DNA of 64,000 bases from Verrucomicrobiota bacterium (GTDB taxonomy: Bacteria; Verrucomicrobiota; Verrucomicrobiia; Chthoniobacterales; SZAS-18): assembly GCA_018240025.1 (NCBI GenBank), contig JAFEGM010000034.1, forward strand, positions 125,639 to 189,638, in the 5' to 3' direction. The translations under genes and the position numbers were made by a program. Shown in pieces: positions 24,833-33,223 of the stretch. Under the pieces are notes generated by a model. It made no database searches and had not been told where the DNA came from. It saw only the letters and a program-made list of their open reading frames with translations. How positions within the stretch are numbered: position 1 is the stretch's first letter; each line of letters begins with the position of its first letter.

Positions 24833-25558
24833 TCAGGCCGACAGCAGGTGGTAGGCCGCGGTGAGGCGGGCCAGCTCGAGGTGCAGCCGCGCGCGCTCCC
24901 ACGGTGACGCGGTCGTGTGGCGATCGGGGTGCACGCGGGCGGCGAGCGCGCGGAACGCGCGGCGGACGGCCCCGTCGTCGGCGTGCTCGTCGACCCCGAG
25001 GAGGCGGCGCGCGTCGGCGCGGGGGTCGGGGGTCGCGGCGCGTTCCGCCACGGCGGCGGGCGCGGGGCTCTCCTCGCCGCGGGCGCGCTTGCGACCGTGC
25101 AGGAACTCGGCGGGGGTGAGCGGCGAGCTGGTGCGCCCCGCCGTCGCGGCGCCGATCCCGACGTGGAAGCGGACGTCGCCGTCCTTGCCGTCGACCGCCG
25201 AGAAGAGGGCCTCCACGCGGTCGCGGAGCTGCTTCTTGAGGGCGGCGTCGCGCGCGGTCCGCGAGAGCACGCCGGTGGAGACGAGCACGTCCCCGAGGCT
25301 GCCCCACGCGCCGAGCGCGCCCTCGACGGCGGTCCGGGGCGCGAGGCCCTCGGCGACGAGGACCTCGCCGAGCCGCGGCGTCTTCAGGGTCGGATCGAGC
25401 TCGAGGCCCACGACGAGCCCGGCGGCGAGGTGGATCCGGTGACGGAGGACCGTGGCAGCGCGGACGGTGATCTCGAGCACGCCGGAGACCTGTTCGCGGT
25501 GGAGGCGACCGAGCAGGTCACCCAGGGTGGTGCGGGCGAGGCGACCAGGGAGCTGCAT
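24833..25558 (-). CDS. DUF4388 (PATAN) domain and J-domain fusion protein
   Basis: A 241-residue cytoplasmic protein. Residues about 1-100 form a DUF4388/PATAN-like module ('LARTTLGDLLGRLHREQVSGVLEI', 'LAAGLVVGLELD', 'RLGEVLVAEG'), a domain widespread in Myxococcota two-component and gliding systems. A helical middle segment includes 'LKKQLRDRVEALFS'. The C-terminus is a J-domain with the HPD tripeptide at 210-212 ('AFRALAARVHPDRH'), which should stimulate a DnaK partner. The ATG at 25558 begins the PATAN fold and is preferred to an upstream in-frame start at 25594. tlyA starts 20 bases downstream, so they share an operon. Confidence 0.8.
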   Translation of the reverse strand: MQLPGRLARTTLGDLLGRLHREQVSGVLEITVRAATVLRHRIHLAAGLVVGLELDPTLKTPRLGEVLVAEGLAPRTAVEGALGAWGSLGDVLVSTGVLSRTARDAALKKQLRDRVEALFSAVDGKDGDVRFHVGIGAATAGRTSSPLTPAEFLHGRKRARGEESPAPAAVAERAATPDPRADARRLLGVDEHADDGAVRRAFRALAARVHPDRHTTASPWERARLHLELARLTAAYHLLSA

Positions 25559-25673
25559 GCGTCGCCCGTATCCGTCGGCGGCGCCGCGGGCCAAGTTGCC
25601 GGGCGGGCGCGCTTTTGTCGAGGCGGGCCCGGACCGGTGTCTCCCGGGGAAAAACTGCTACCTTCCGGGCCCC

Positions 25674-26597
25674 ATGGGCATCACCGATCGCGTCCGCGAG
25701 ATCCTCTCCTGGTATCCGTCCGACAACCCGGGCACCCTCGGAAACCTCTACCGGATGATGATGACCGGCACGCTCGCCGGCACCGGCAAGATGGTGATCC
25801 TGCCGGTCGACCAGGGCTTCGAGCACGGGCCCGTGCGGACCTACCAGCCGAACCCCGCGACCTACGACCCGGAGTACCACATCCGCCTCGCCATCGACTC
25901 CGGCTGCAACGCCTACGCGGCGCCGCTCGGTCAGCTCGAGGCGGTCGCCGGCCGGTTCGCGGGGCAGATCCCGCTCATCCTCAAGCTCAACAACTCCGAC
26001 ACGCTCGCCAAGATCGACCAGCCCATCAGCGCGCTCACGGGCTCGGTCGACGACGCCGTGCGGCTCGGGTGCTCGGCGATCGGGTACACGATCTACCCCG
26101 GATCGGGGCAGCGCAACCGCATGTACGAGGACCTGCGGGCGCTGACCGCCGAGGCCAAGGCCAAGGGCCTCGCCGTCGTGACCTGGGCCTACCCGCGCGG
26201 CGCCGGCCTCTCCAAGGACGGGGAGACCGCCGTCGACGTGGCCGCCTACGCCGCCCAGATCGCCGCGCAGCTCGGCTCGCACGTCATCAAGGTCAAGCCC
26301 CCGAAGGCCCACCTCGAGCAGGCGGAGGCCAAGAAGGTCTTCGAGAAGTACAACGTGCCCTGGACCACGCTCGAGGAGCGCACCCGCCACGTCGTGCAGA
26401 GCGCGTTCGGCGGCAAGCGCATCGTCATCTTCAGCGGCGGCGAGGCCAAGGGCAACGACGAGGTCCTCGAAGAGGTGCGCGGGCTCGCCAAGGGCGGCGC
26501 CTTCGGATCGATCATGGGCCGCAACGCCTTCCAGCGCCCGCGCGACGAGGCCCTCGTGCTCCTGCGCGACGTGATGGCGATCTTCAAGAACGCCTGA
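25674..26597 (+). CDS. Class I fructose-bisphosphate aldolase (DhnA/FbaB type)
   Basis: A 307-residue Schiff-base aldolase that cleaves fructose 1,6-bisphosphate in glycolysis and gluconeogenesis. Family features: 'MVILPVDQGFEHGPVRTYQPNPATYDPEYHIRLAIDSGCNAYAAPLG', 'KLNNSDTLAKIDQPISALTGSVDDAVRLGCSAIGYTIYPGSG', the probable Schiff-base lysine K206 in 'SHVIKVKPPK', and the phosphate-binding 'IVIFSGGEAKG' and 'GSIMGRNAFQRP'. The ATG at 25674 matches the family N-terminus. It overlaps the next gene by one base (TGATG). The 115-base gap to the divergent DUF4388 gene should hold both promoters. Confidence 0.95.
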   Translation: MGITDRVREILSWYPSDNPGTLGNLYRMMMTGTLAGTGKMVILPVDQGFEHGPVRTYQPNPATYDPEYHIRLAIDSGCNAYAAPLGQLEAVAGRFAGQIPLILKLNNSDTLAKIDQPISALTGSVDDAVRLGCSAIGYTIYPGSGQRNRMYEDLRALTAEAKAKGLAVVTWAYPRGAGLSKDGETAVDVAAYAAQIAAQLGSHVIKVKPPKAHLEQAEAKKVFEKYNVPWTTLEERTRHVVQSAFGGKRIVIFSGGEAKGNDEVLEEVRGLAKGGAFGSIMGRNAFQRPRDEALVLLRDVMAIFKNA

Positions 26598-27961
26598 TGC
26601 GGTCGCGGCCGAAGGTCGCGCTCTTCCTGCGGCCCGCCGAGGGGGCCGCGGGGCAGACCGTCCGCGCCGAGCTCGAGCTCGACGCGGGGAGCGCGACGCC
26701 GGTCGAGTTCGTCGACGTGTGGCTCACCGGCGTCGAGCGCGCCTACCGCGACGACGACCAGGCGTGGGCGCAGACGATCGTCTCGCGCAAGGCGCGCTTC
26801 ACGCCCGGTCGGCTCACCAAGGGCAAGCAGCGCTTCGCCGCCGACTTCGCCCTGCCCGAGAACGCGCCGCCTTCGTACCAGGGCCGCTGGTACTCGACCG
26901 AGTACGCCTTCGACGTGCACGTCTCGATCCCGTGGTGGCCCGACCGCCACGCGCGCTTCGCGCTGCCGGTCGCGGCCGAGCCCGTGCCGCCCGAGCCGGC
27001 GCGGCCCCAGGTGTGGAGCTCCTCGTCGGAGGGACCGAAGGACAAGCGCCCCTACCTCGAGGTCTCGCTCGTGCAGCCCCAGGTCGCCCCCGGCGAACCC
27101 ATCGAGGGCACGCTCGCCGTCACCAACCTCACCGCCGTCCGCCGGCTCGAGGTCGCGTTCGTCGGGCACGAGCACGTCACGCTGCAGGGCAAGACCCACA
27201 CGGTCGAGGTGCAACGCCTGGTCGCGCGGCTCGACGGCGCACACAAGGAGGGCGTGGGCACGCCGTTCCGCGTGCGGTTCCCGAAGGACGCGCCGCCCAC
27301 CTTCTTCACGCGCTCGATGCAGATGCGGTGGCACCTCGTGGTGCGGGCGGTCGTCGGGTTCGGCGACGACGTCGTGATGCACATCCCGATCGTGGTGAGC
27401 CGCCTCGCCGACGCCGCGGTCCCGGAGAGCAAGCGGCGCCGGGCGGCGGCGGCGGCGCCCGTGGGGCGTGAGCGGCGCGCGCTCCTCTGGCGGGCGGCGG
27501 CGGAGCGGCTCTCCCTGCGCAACGACGCGGCGCGCGAGCGCATGGTCGGCACGTTCGGCGGCGTGGGGTTGACCGTCCGCCTCGAGCAGCGTCCCGACGG
27601 GTCGCTGTGGGTGATCGGCGAGTGTCAGTTCCGGCCCGCGCTCGCCGCGGGGCTCGCCGTGCGCGAGCGACGCTGGCTCGACGCCCTCGGCAACGGCGTG
27701 CCGCTGCCTTCGCCGCTCCACGAGCGCCTCTTCGCCGAGGCGACGGTGCCGGAGGTCGTGGCCACGCTGCTCGGCGACGGACGGGCGTTCGCGGCGGTCG
27801 AGGAGGTGTCGATGGACGACGAGGGCGCCATGCTCGCCGCGCCGGCGTCGGTGCAGTCGACCGAGGCGCTGGTCGATCGCATCACCCCGCTCCTCGCGGC
27901 GGCGCAAGCCCTCGGCGAGGCGCGCGACCGCCTGCCGGACGCCGGCGGGACGTACCGTTAG
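26597..27961 (+). CDS. Arrestin-like/Spo0M-like beta-sandwich protein
   Basis: A 454-residue protein with no signal peptide. Two beta-sandwich halves with an arrestin-like pattern are seen: 'GQTVRAELELDAGSATPVEFVDVWLTGVER' with 'FALPENAPPSYQGRWYSTEYAFDVHVSIPWWPD', then 'VAPGEPIEGTLAVTNLTAVRRLEVAFVGHEHVTL' with 'FRVRFPKDAPPTFFTRSMQMRWHLVVRAVVGFG'. The last third is helical and Ala/Leu-rich. Bacterial arrestin-fold proteins are mostly uncharacterised. It is translationally coupled to the aldolase gene, but nothing in it points to sugar metabolism. Confidence 0.7.
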   Translation: MRSRPKVALFLRPAEGAAGQTVRAELELDAGSATPVEFVDVWLTGVERAYRDDDQAWAQTIVSRKARFTPGRLTKGKQRFAADFALPENAPPSYQGRWYSTEYAFDVHVSIPWWPDRHARFALPVAAEPVPPEPARPQVWSSSSEGPKDKRPYLEVSLVQPQVAPGEPIEGTLAVTNLTAVRRLEVAFVGHEHVTLQGKTHTVEVQRLVARLDGAHKEGVGTPFRVRFPKDAPPTFFTRSMQMRWHLVVRAVVGFGDDVVMHIPIVVSRLADAAVPESKRRRAAAAAPVGRERRALLWRAAAERLSLRNDAARERMVGTFGGVGLTVRLEQRPDGSLWVIGECQFRPALAAGLAVRERRWLDALGNGVPLPSPLHERLFAEATVPEVVATLLGDGRAFAAVEEVSMDDEGAMLAAPASVQSTEALVDRITPLLAAAQALGEARDRLPDAGGTYR

Positions 27962-28055
27962 GCGCTGGCCTGGAAGAGGCTGGCCGACCTGGGGTGCTCG
28001 GTCTCCGCGCGAACCAATGCTGGCGGAGACGGACGACGGCCGGCAGCATGGTCGG

Positions 28056-29105
28056 ATGACGAACGGTGGACCAGGCAGGGCGGCGCTCGTCCTCGTCGCC
28101 GCCGCGCTCGTCGCGTGCAGCGACACCGACGGCGCGAGCGACCTCGACGCGGCCGACGACGGCGCCGTGGCCGATGGCGCGACCGAGACCCTTTCGGACG
28201 CGCGCCCTGACGCGTCCGCGGAGGGCAGCGCCGACGCCGGCGCCGACGCCGGTGGGGACGTCAGTGTGGACGCCGGTGTGGATACGGCTGCGACGGACGC
28301 GGGCGACGCAGGCGGTGACGCGAAGCCGAGCAGCGGCTGCGGCAAGACGGGCGCCGCGACCGGCGATCTGACCCTCACGACCACCGACGGCAAGGGTGTC
28401 AAACGCGACTTCGAGGTGCTGGTCCCCGCGTCGTACACCGGGACGAAGCCGCTCGCGCTGGTCTTCGCCTACCACGGCGCCGGGGGCGACTCGTCGTCGG
28501 CGAAGGCCTATGGGATCCAGTCGGCTGCCGGGGCAGCGAACGAGTCCATCTTCGTCTTCCCGAAGGGGATCCCTTTCGGCTCCTTCGGCGTGGGGTGGGA
28601 CGACGGCTGCAAGGGCTACGACATGGTGTTCTTCGACCGGATGCTCGCGGCGATCACGAGCGCCTACTGCATCGACGAGCGCGCCGTCTTCGCCGCGGGC
28701 TTCTCGTGGGGGTGCGACCACGTCACCGCGCTCACGTGCTGCCGCGGCGACAAGCTGCGCGCCGTCGCCGCCGCGTCGTGCAGCGACGAGTTCGGCAACG
28801 TCGCGGACTCCACGACCTACTCGAACGCGCCCTGCCCCGCCCCCACCGGCGGGACCGCGATTCGCTTCACCCACGACGTGGTCGGCGACGGGGGGTACAC
28901 CACCGCGATGTTCACCACGACGAGCAAGCTCTATCGGAGCTGGGCCGGCTGCGGCGCCACCAGCACGAAGACGTCGCCGAGCCCGTGCGTGTCGTGGAAC
29001 GGATGCGGCCGCCCGGTCGTCGAGTGCGCCTACACGGGCCTCGGGCACGCCACGCCGAGCGGCTTCGGCGCGGACACCTGGGCGTTCTTCAGCGCCGTGC
29101 GGTGA
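28056..29105 (+). CDS. Lipoprotein esterase of the LpqC/feruloyl-esterase (alpha/beta-hydrolase) type
   Basis: A 349-residue exported hydrolase. The signal peptide ends in the lipobox 'LVAC' (residues about 17-20). A 60-residue Asp/Ala-rich spacer ('DASAEGSADAGADAGGDVSV') separates it from the catalytic domain, a lipoprotein style typical of Myxococcota. The fold shows 'RDFEVLVPASYTGTKPLALVFAYHGAGG', the nucleophile elbow G-F-S217-W-G ('AAGFSWGCDHV') and a C-terminal histidine in 'GLGHATPSG'. Five or more Cys pairs suggest disulfides. Relatives hydrolyse feruloyl or polyhydroxyalkanoate esters; the substrate here is unknown. The ATG at 28056 directly precedes the signal peptide. Confidence 0.8.
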   Translation: MTNGGPGRAALVLVAAALVACSDTDGASDLDAADDGAVADGATETLSDARPDASAEGSADAGADAGGDVSVDAGVDTAATDAGDAGGDAKPSSGCGKTGAATGDLTLTTTDGKGVKRDFEVLVPASYTGTKPLALVFAYHGAGGDSSSAKAYGIQSAAGAANESIFVFPKGIPFGSFGVGWDDGCKGYDMVFFDRMLAAITSAYCIDERAVFAAGFSWGCDHVTALTCCRGDKLRAVAAASCSDEFGNVADSTTYSNAPCPAPTGGTAIRFTHDVVGDGGYTTAMFTTTSKLYRSWAGCGATSTKTSPSPCVSWNGCGRPVVECAYTGLGHATPSGFGADTWAFFSAVR

Positions 29106-29164
29106 CCCGCGGAGGGACACGTCGCCACCTGGGCACACCGCCGAGCCCGCGGTAGCGACGCCCG

Positions 29165-29620
29165 ATGGACGTTCGGCCCGTCGACGGCGCGGAGCTCGCC
29201 CCCACCGCGGAGCGGATCCTCCGCGCCCTGCCCGCCTGGTTCGGGATCGAGAGCTCGCTCGTCGAGTACGTGGAGGACGTGCGGCGGATGCCCACGTGGG
29301 CGGCGTTCGACGCCGCGCGCGCCATCGGCTTCGTGAGCGTCCGGGTCCACTTCCCGACCAGCTGGGAGGTGCACGTCCTCGCCGCCGAAGAGCCCCACCG
29401 ACGCGGCGTCGGGCGCGCGCTGGTCGGCGCGGTGGAGCGCGCGGCGCGCGACGCGGGCGCGCGGCTCCTGCACGTCAAGACGCTCGGGCCGGCGCGCCCG
29501 AACGCAGAGTACGCGAGGACGCGGGCGTTCTATGAGGGCGTCGGGTTCCTGCCGCTCGAGGAGCGGCTCGACCTCTGGGCCGGGAACCCGTGCCTGTTCA
29601 TGGTCAAGCCACTCGACTGA
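29165..29620 (+). CDS. GNAT-family N-acetyltransferase
   Basis: A 151-residue acetyltransferase. Motif A is clear: 'WEVHVLAAEEPHRRGVGRALVGAVERAARDAGARLLHVKT', with R-R-G-V-G-R-A the acetyl-CoA loop. Motif B is 'YARTRAFYEGVGFLPLEERLDLW'. The C-terminal 'GNPCLFMVKPL' resembles small bacterial acetyltransferases annotated with aminoglycoside or amino-acid substrates, but no substrate call is justified. It stands alone between the esterase and the membrane-protein gene, both on the same strand. Confidence 0.85.
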   Translation: MDVRPVDGAELAPTAERILRALPAWFGIESSLVEYVEDVRRMPTWAAFDAARAIGFVSVRVHFPTSWEVHVLAAEEPHRRGVGRALVGAVERAARDAGARLLHVKTLGPARPNAEYARTRAFYEGVGFLPLEERLDLWAGNPCLFMVKPLD

Positions 29621-29645
29621 CCGACCTCCGAGGTATGCTCGCCCC

Positions 29646-30971
29646 GTGCGCGCACGGTGGGTGATCTCGGCGATCGTGACGTTCGCCGTGGTCGTCCTCG
29701 CCGCCCTCGGGCCGCCGCTGCGTCCCTCGGGCGGCGACACGGTCCCGGGGCGCCTCGGGGCAGCCGCGCTCGCGTGCGAGGGCACGCTCGACCTGCGGCG
29801 CGTCGAGTACGTCGAGGCCTGGGCGCGCGCGGGCAGGCTCCCGTACTGGGCCCAGGCCAACGGGTCCGGCGAGGTGCTCTCGACGTTCGGCCCCGGGCCC
29901 GCGGTGGTCGGGGCGCTCGCCTTCGCGACCCTCCCGGCCGGCAAGGTGCTCACGGATCGGAGCCTGCAGCGGCGCGCGCGGTGGGCCGCGGCCACGTGTG
30001 CGGGGCTCGCCGCGCTGGCGGTCTTCCTCGCGGTGGCGCGCGGGGGCCGCGTGATCCCGGCCGTCGCCGCGGGGCTCGTCTTCGGGCTCTCGTTCGCGGG
30101 CGCGGCGACGCTCGGCCAGGCGCTGTGGCAACAGACGGTGTCGATGGTGGCGCTCGGGTTCGCCGTCGCCGCCACGCTGCACGCCGATCGCTCGCCGGGG
30201 CTCGGGCTGCTCGCCCCGACGGCGTTGCTCTGCGCGGTGCTCCTGCGCCCGCCGCTCCTGCCGATGGCGCTCGTGCTCGCCGCGGTGATCGTGAAGAACA
30301 CGCGGCGGGCCCGCGGGGCGGGCTTCCTGCTCGCGTTCGTGCTCGCGATGCCCTGGCTCGTCTACCACGTGCGTCACCACGGTGGCCCGCTCCCCCTCGG
30401 TCAGCTCGTCGCGAACCGCGCGCTCGCAGGGGGCTCGCCGTTTCGCCTCTCGTCGTGGCCGATCGGCGTCGCCGGCCTCCTCGCGAGCCCCGCGCGCGGC
30501 CTGCTCTGGTTCGCGCCGATCGCGGTCTTCGGCGCCGTCGCGGGGTTCCGCGCCCGTGGCGTCTTCCGGGGGCTCGCCCTCGCAGCCGCGGTCCACGTCG
30601 CCTTCGTGGGCACGACGTTCAAGTGGTGGGGCGGCCTCTGCTTCGGGCCGCGCCTCGTCGCCGAGGCCGCGCTCGTCGGGATCGTGCTCGCGTTCCTCGC
30701 GCCCGCGACCGGCAAGGCGACCTCGGTCCGCGCGCTCTGCGCGGCGCTCACCGTCGTGGTCGGGGCGATCGGCCTCCTCCGCTACGACCCGGTGCGCTGG
30801 GAGATGCGGCGCGACCCCGACCACCACCCGGGCGCGCTCTGGGACCCCGTCGACACGCCCCTCGTCGCGCTCTTCGTCGCGCCGCGGCCCCCGGGCGAGC
30901 TGCTCGACGCGCCGCTCGGGCCGTTCGTCCACTGCGACGGCCGGACCCTGCGCCGCGCCCCGCCACCCTGA
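29646..30971 (+). CDS. Polytopic membrane protein (glycosyltransferase-C-like, uncertain)
   Basis: A 441-residue integral membrane protein starting with GTG at 29646. An N-terminal helix ('WVISAIVTFAVVVLAALGPPL') is followed by a soluble loop with 'GTLDLRRVEYVEAWARAGRLPYWAQ' and 'EVLSTFGPGPAVVGALAFATLP', and about ten more hydrophobic helices ('FLLAFVLAMPWLVY', 'GLLWFAPIAVFGAVAGF'). The pattern (a large first loop with acidic residues, then alternating helices and 'FGPRLVAEA') is like membrane mannosyl- and arabinosyl-transferases of the GT-C fold, but the diagnostic DD/DE pair is not clear. It converges on the lipoprotein gene at 30975 with a three-base gap. Confidence 0.65.
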   Translation: MRARWVISAIVTFAVVVLAALGPPLRPSGGDTVPGRLGAAALACEGTLDLRRVEYVEAWARAGRLPYWAQANGSGEVLSTFGPGPAVVGALAFATLPAGKVLTDRSLQRRARWAAATCAGLAALAVFLAVARGGRVIPAVAAGLVFGLSFAGAATLGQALWQQTVSMVALGFAVAATLHADRSPGLGLLAPTALLCAVLLRPPLLPMALVLAAVIVKNTRRARGAGFLLAFVLAMPWLVYHVRHHGGPLPLGQLVANRALAGGSPFRLSSWPIGVAGLLASPARGLLWFAPIAVFGAVAGFRARGVFRGLALAAAVHVAFVGTTFKWWGGLCFGPRLVAEAALVGIVLAFLAPATGKATSVRALCAALTVVVGAIGLLRYDPVRWEMRRDPDHHPGALWDPVDTPLVALFVAPRPPGELLDAPLGPFVHCDGRTLRRAPPP

Positions 30972-30974
30972 ACG

Positions 30975-31376
30975 TCACTTCGGGCACGGCACCTCGGACG
31001 GGGGCGGCGGGGGATTGCCGTCCATCGTGCAGATGCAGGCCGCCTCGCCCTTGCGGCGGTGGAGCACCCCAGGGCAGTGGTCCCACGCGGGGTCGTCCAT
31101 CTGCGGTGGGCAGTCGACCACCTTCGTCTCCGGCGGCTGCCAGGAGGTCTGCTTCGACCCGCTCGGGACGTGGACGACGCACGCGGTCCCCTGGGCGTAG
31201 ATGGTCCGGCCCTTCGGGTCGCTCGGGTTCTGGGGCACGAGGTCTGCGAAGTCGTGCACCTGCACATGCTTCGGCGGGCCCGGGGGAGGCCCGACCTTGC
31301 GCGCGCGGGGCGGCGTGCAGCCGGTCGCGGCGAGGGCCGTGAGGACGAAGGCAGGGGCGAGTCGCCGGGGATGCAT
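30975..31376 (-). CDS. Small Cys-containing lipoprotein
   Basis: A 133-residue hypothetical lipoprotein. The signal peptide has lipobox 'LAATGC', lipidated at about residue 20, then a Pro-rich spacer ('PPRARKVGPPPGPPKH'). The mature part has five more cysteines ('ACVVHVPSG', 'VVDCPPQMDDPAWDHCPG', 'AACICTMDG', 'VPCPK'), consistent with disulfides in the periplasm. The ATG at 31376 was chosen because it directly precedes the signal sequence; the frame is open 19 codons further upstream. Function unknown. Confidence 0.7.
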   Translation of the reverse strand: MHPRRLAPAFVLTALAATGCTPPRARKVGPPPGPPKHVQVHDFADLVPQNPSDPKGRTIYAQGTACVVHVPSGSKQTSWQPPETKVVDCPPQMDDPAWDHCPGVLHRRKGEAACICTMDGNPPPPPSEVPCPK

Positions 31377-31459
31377 CTTGGGAGGATGCGCGGGGATCGC
31401 GCGCCACGCGAGGCCGCGCGGCGTCTCTTTCACGCGGGTGAGGCGGAATTATGCTTGGC

Positions 31460-32224
31460 TCACGGGGTCGGGTCCGACAGGACCCAGGCGGCGAGCTCGG
31501 TCAACGTCGAACCGGTCGCGTGGGCGCCAGGCGCGAGCTCCTCCCGCGCGCGGCCGAGGCGGTTCACCCAGAAGGTCGGGTGGCCGAACCAGCGCGCCCC
31601 CGCGGCGTCCCAGCCACCGAACGCCGAGAAGGCGATCGCGCTCCGGGGGAGCCCGAGCGCCCGCGGTCCGAGGTCGTACGCGCGGGGATCCGGCTTGAAG
31701 GTCCGCACCTGGTCGGTCGACAGGAGGGCCTCGAAGTGGCCGCGCAGGCCCGCGTGGGTGAGCAGGTTCTCCAGCATGACGGGCGTGTAGTTGGCGAGCG
31801 GCACGAGCCGTAGCCCCGCCTCCCGGAGACGCGTGAGCGCCGCCACCGAGTCGGGCCACGGAGGGAGGGTCTCGTACGCGGAGACGAGCTCTGCACGAGC
31901 GACGTGAGAGAGGACGATCGCCCGGCTCGCTGCGGCGTGGACGAGCGCGTCGCCGGTGATGGCGTGGAAGTCCCGGTACTGGCCTGCCGCGGCGCGGATC
32001 CACGTGTACTCGAACTGCCGGGTGCGCCACGCATCGCAGAGCTCGGTGCCCCGACCGGGGACCAGCCGCTCGGCGACGGCGTCGACGCCCCGGGGGTCGA
32101 AGATGGTGAACAGATCGAAGGCCACCGCCCGCACCCGCCGCCCGACGGCCGGCACTCGTGGGACCGGCGCGCACCCCGCAAGCACCGCGCCGACCCCGAG
32201 ACCGAAGAAGCTCCTTCGCAACAT
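31460..32224 (-). CDS. Exported haloacid-dehalogenase-type (HAD type II) hydrolase
   Basis: A 254-residue HAD hydrolase with an N-terminal export signal: 'MLRRSFFGLGVGAVLAGCAP' looks like a lipoprotein signal with an Arg pair. The HAD nucleophile is D37 in 'VAFDLFTIFDPRGV'. The cap carries 'RTRQFEYTWIRAAAGQYRDF', close to the 2-haloacid dehalogenase pattern. Motif II/III is 'LANYTPVMLENLL' and 'LLSTDQVRTFKPDPRAYDLGPRALGL'. Export of a type II haloacid dehalogenase is unusual. It is divergent from the LysR regulator starting at 32291, which may control it. Confidence 0.8.
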   Translation of the reverse strand: MLRRSFFGLGVGAVLAGCAPVPRVPAVGRRVRAVAFDLFTIFDPRGVDAVAERLVPGRGTELCDAWRTRQFEYTWIRAAAGQYRDFHAITGDALVHAAASRAIVLSHVARAELVSAYETLPPWPDSVAALTRLREAGLRLVPLANYTPVMLENLLTHAGLRGHFEALLSTDQVRTFKPDPRAYDLGPRALGLPRSAIAFSAFGGWDAAGARWFGHPTFWVNRLGRAREELAPGAHATGSTLTELAAWVLSDPTP

Positions 32225-32271
32225 GGACGGACCATGGGCCGCGGAGCCCCCGTCGCGCGATCAACGAATTT

Positions 32272-32286
32272 GCATGGTGCCCATGC
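32272..32286. promoter_or_regulatory. Candidate LysR operator (perfect dyad)
   Basis: A perfect dyad, GCATGG-TGC-CCATGC, lies between the divergent HAD hydrolase (start 32224) and LysR gene (start 32291), five bases before the LysR start. LysR regulators commonly bind dyads in such divergent spacers to repress themselves and activate the neighbour. If the LysR gene starts at the downstream GTG (32309) instead, the site has more normal spacing. Confidence 0.4.
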
Positions 32287-32290
32287 GCAG

Positions 32291-33223
32291 ATGCAGACAA
32301 GATGGACCGTGGACTGGGACGACCTTCGGTTCCTCCTCGCGGTCGCGCGGGGCGGCTCCTACTCCGCCGCGGCGCGCACGCTCGGTGTCACGCAACCGAC
32401 GGTGGGCCGCCGGATCGCAGCGTTCGAGAAGCACCTCGGGGCGCGGCTCCTCGGTCGCACGGCCGCGGGGCTCTCGCTCACGGGCTCGGGGCAGCAGCTG
32501 CGCGCGCACGCCGAACGCATGGAGCGCGAGGCGCACGCCGCGGAGGCTGCCACCACGGGCCACGACGAGGGGCTCGAGGGACCGGTCCGGATCACCGCGT
32601 CGGAGTGGGTCGCACGCTCCGTCCTCGGCCCCCTGCTCGCGCCCTTCCTCGAGCGGCACCCGCGGCTCGTCCTGCACCTCGTCGCAGACGCGCGCCACCT
32701 GAACCTGGCGCGGCGCGAGGCCGACATCGCCATTCGTCCATCGCGCTTCCGGCAGCAAGAGGTCTACCAGCGAGAGATCGCCGCCGTGGAGTTCGCGCTC
32801 TACGCCTCCGACCACTGGCTCGCGCGCAACGGTCCCCCCGATTTCGCGCGCGGCTGCCCCGGAGCACCGCTGATCGCGATGTCGGAGGAGATGACCACCA
32901 TCGTCGACGTCGACTGGCTGCCCCGGATCGCAGCGAACGCGCGCGTCGTGGCGCGAGTGAACGGGCGCGAGGCCATGGCGACGCTCTCGGCCGCGGGGCT
33001 CGGGCTCGTGTGCCTACCGCGGCTCCTCGGCGATGCGACCCCGGGGCTGCGGCTCCTGCGCACGCCAGGGCCGCTCCCTCGCCGGAAGCTCTGGCTCGGC
33101 GTGCACGGTTCAGCGCGGGCGATCCCCCGCGTGAAGGCGACGCTGGACCACCTGCGCGCGAGCTTCGGCGACCTCCGCGACCGGCTGCAGCCAGGATGGG
33201 TGCCGGCGGTCAGGGCGCCTTGA
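32291..33223 (+). CDS. LysR-family transcriptional regulator
   Basis: A 310-residue LysR regulator. The winged HTH is at about 7-66 ('DDLRFLLAVARGGSYSAAARTLGVTQPTVGRRIAAFEKHLGARLLGR'). A linker helix leads to a periplasmic-binding-protein-like effector domain ('GPVRITASEWVARSVLGPLLAPFLERHPRLVLHLV', 'READIAIRPSRFRQ', 'LSAAGLGLVCLPRLLGD'). The ATG at 32291 gives MQTRWTVDWDD; a GTG at 32309 giving VDWDD would be an equally family-like start with a purine-rich stretch ahead. It is divergent from the exported HAD hydrolase and overlaps the convergent lipoprotein gene by 14 bases. Confidence 0.9.
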   Translation: MQTRWTVDWDDLRFLLAVARGGSYSAAARTLGVTQPTVGRRIAAFEKHLGARLLGRTAAGLSLTGSGQQLRAHAERMEREAHAAEAATTGHDEGLEGPVRITASEWVARSVLGPLLAPFLERHPRLVLHLVADARHLNLARREADIAIRPSRFRQQEVYQREIAAVEFALYASDHWLARNGPPDFARGCPGAPLIAMSEEMTTIVDVDWLPRIAANARVVARVNGREAMATLSAAGLGLVCLPRLLGDATPGLRLLRTPGPLPRRKLWLGVHGSARAIPRVKATLDHLRASFGDLRDRLQPGWVPAVRAP

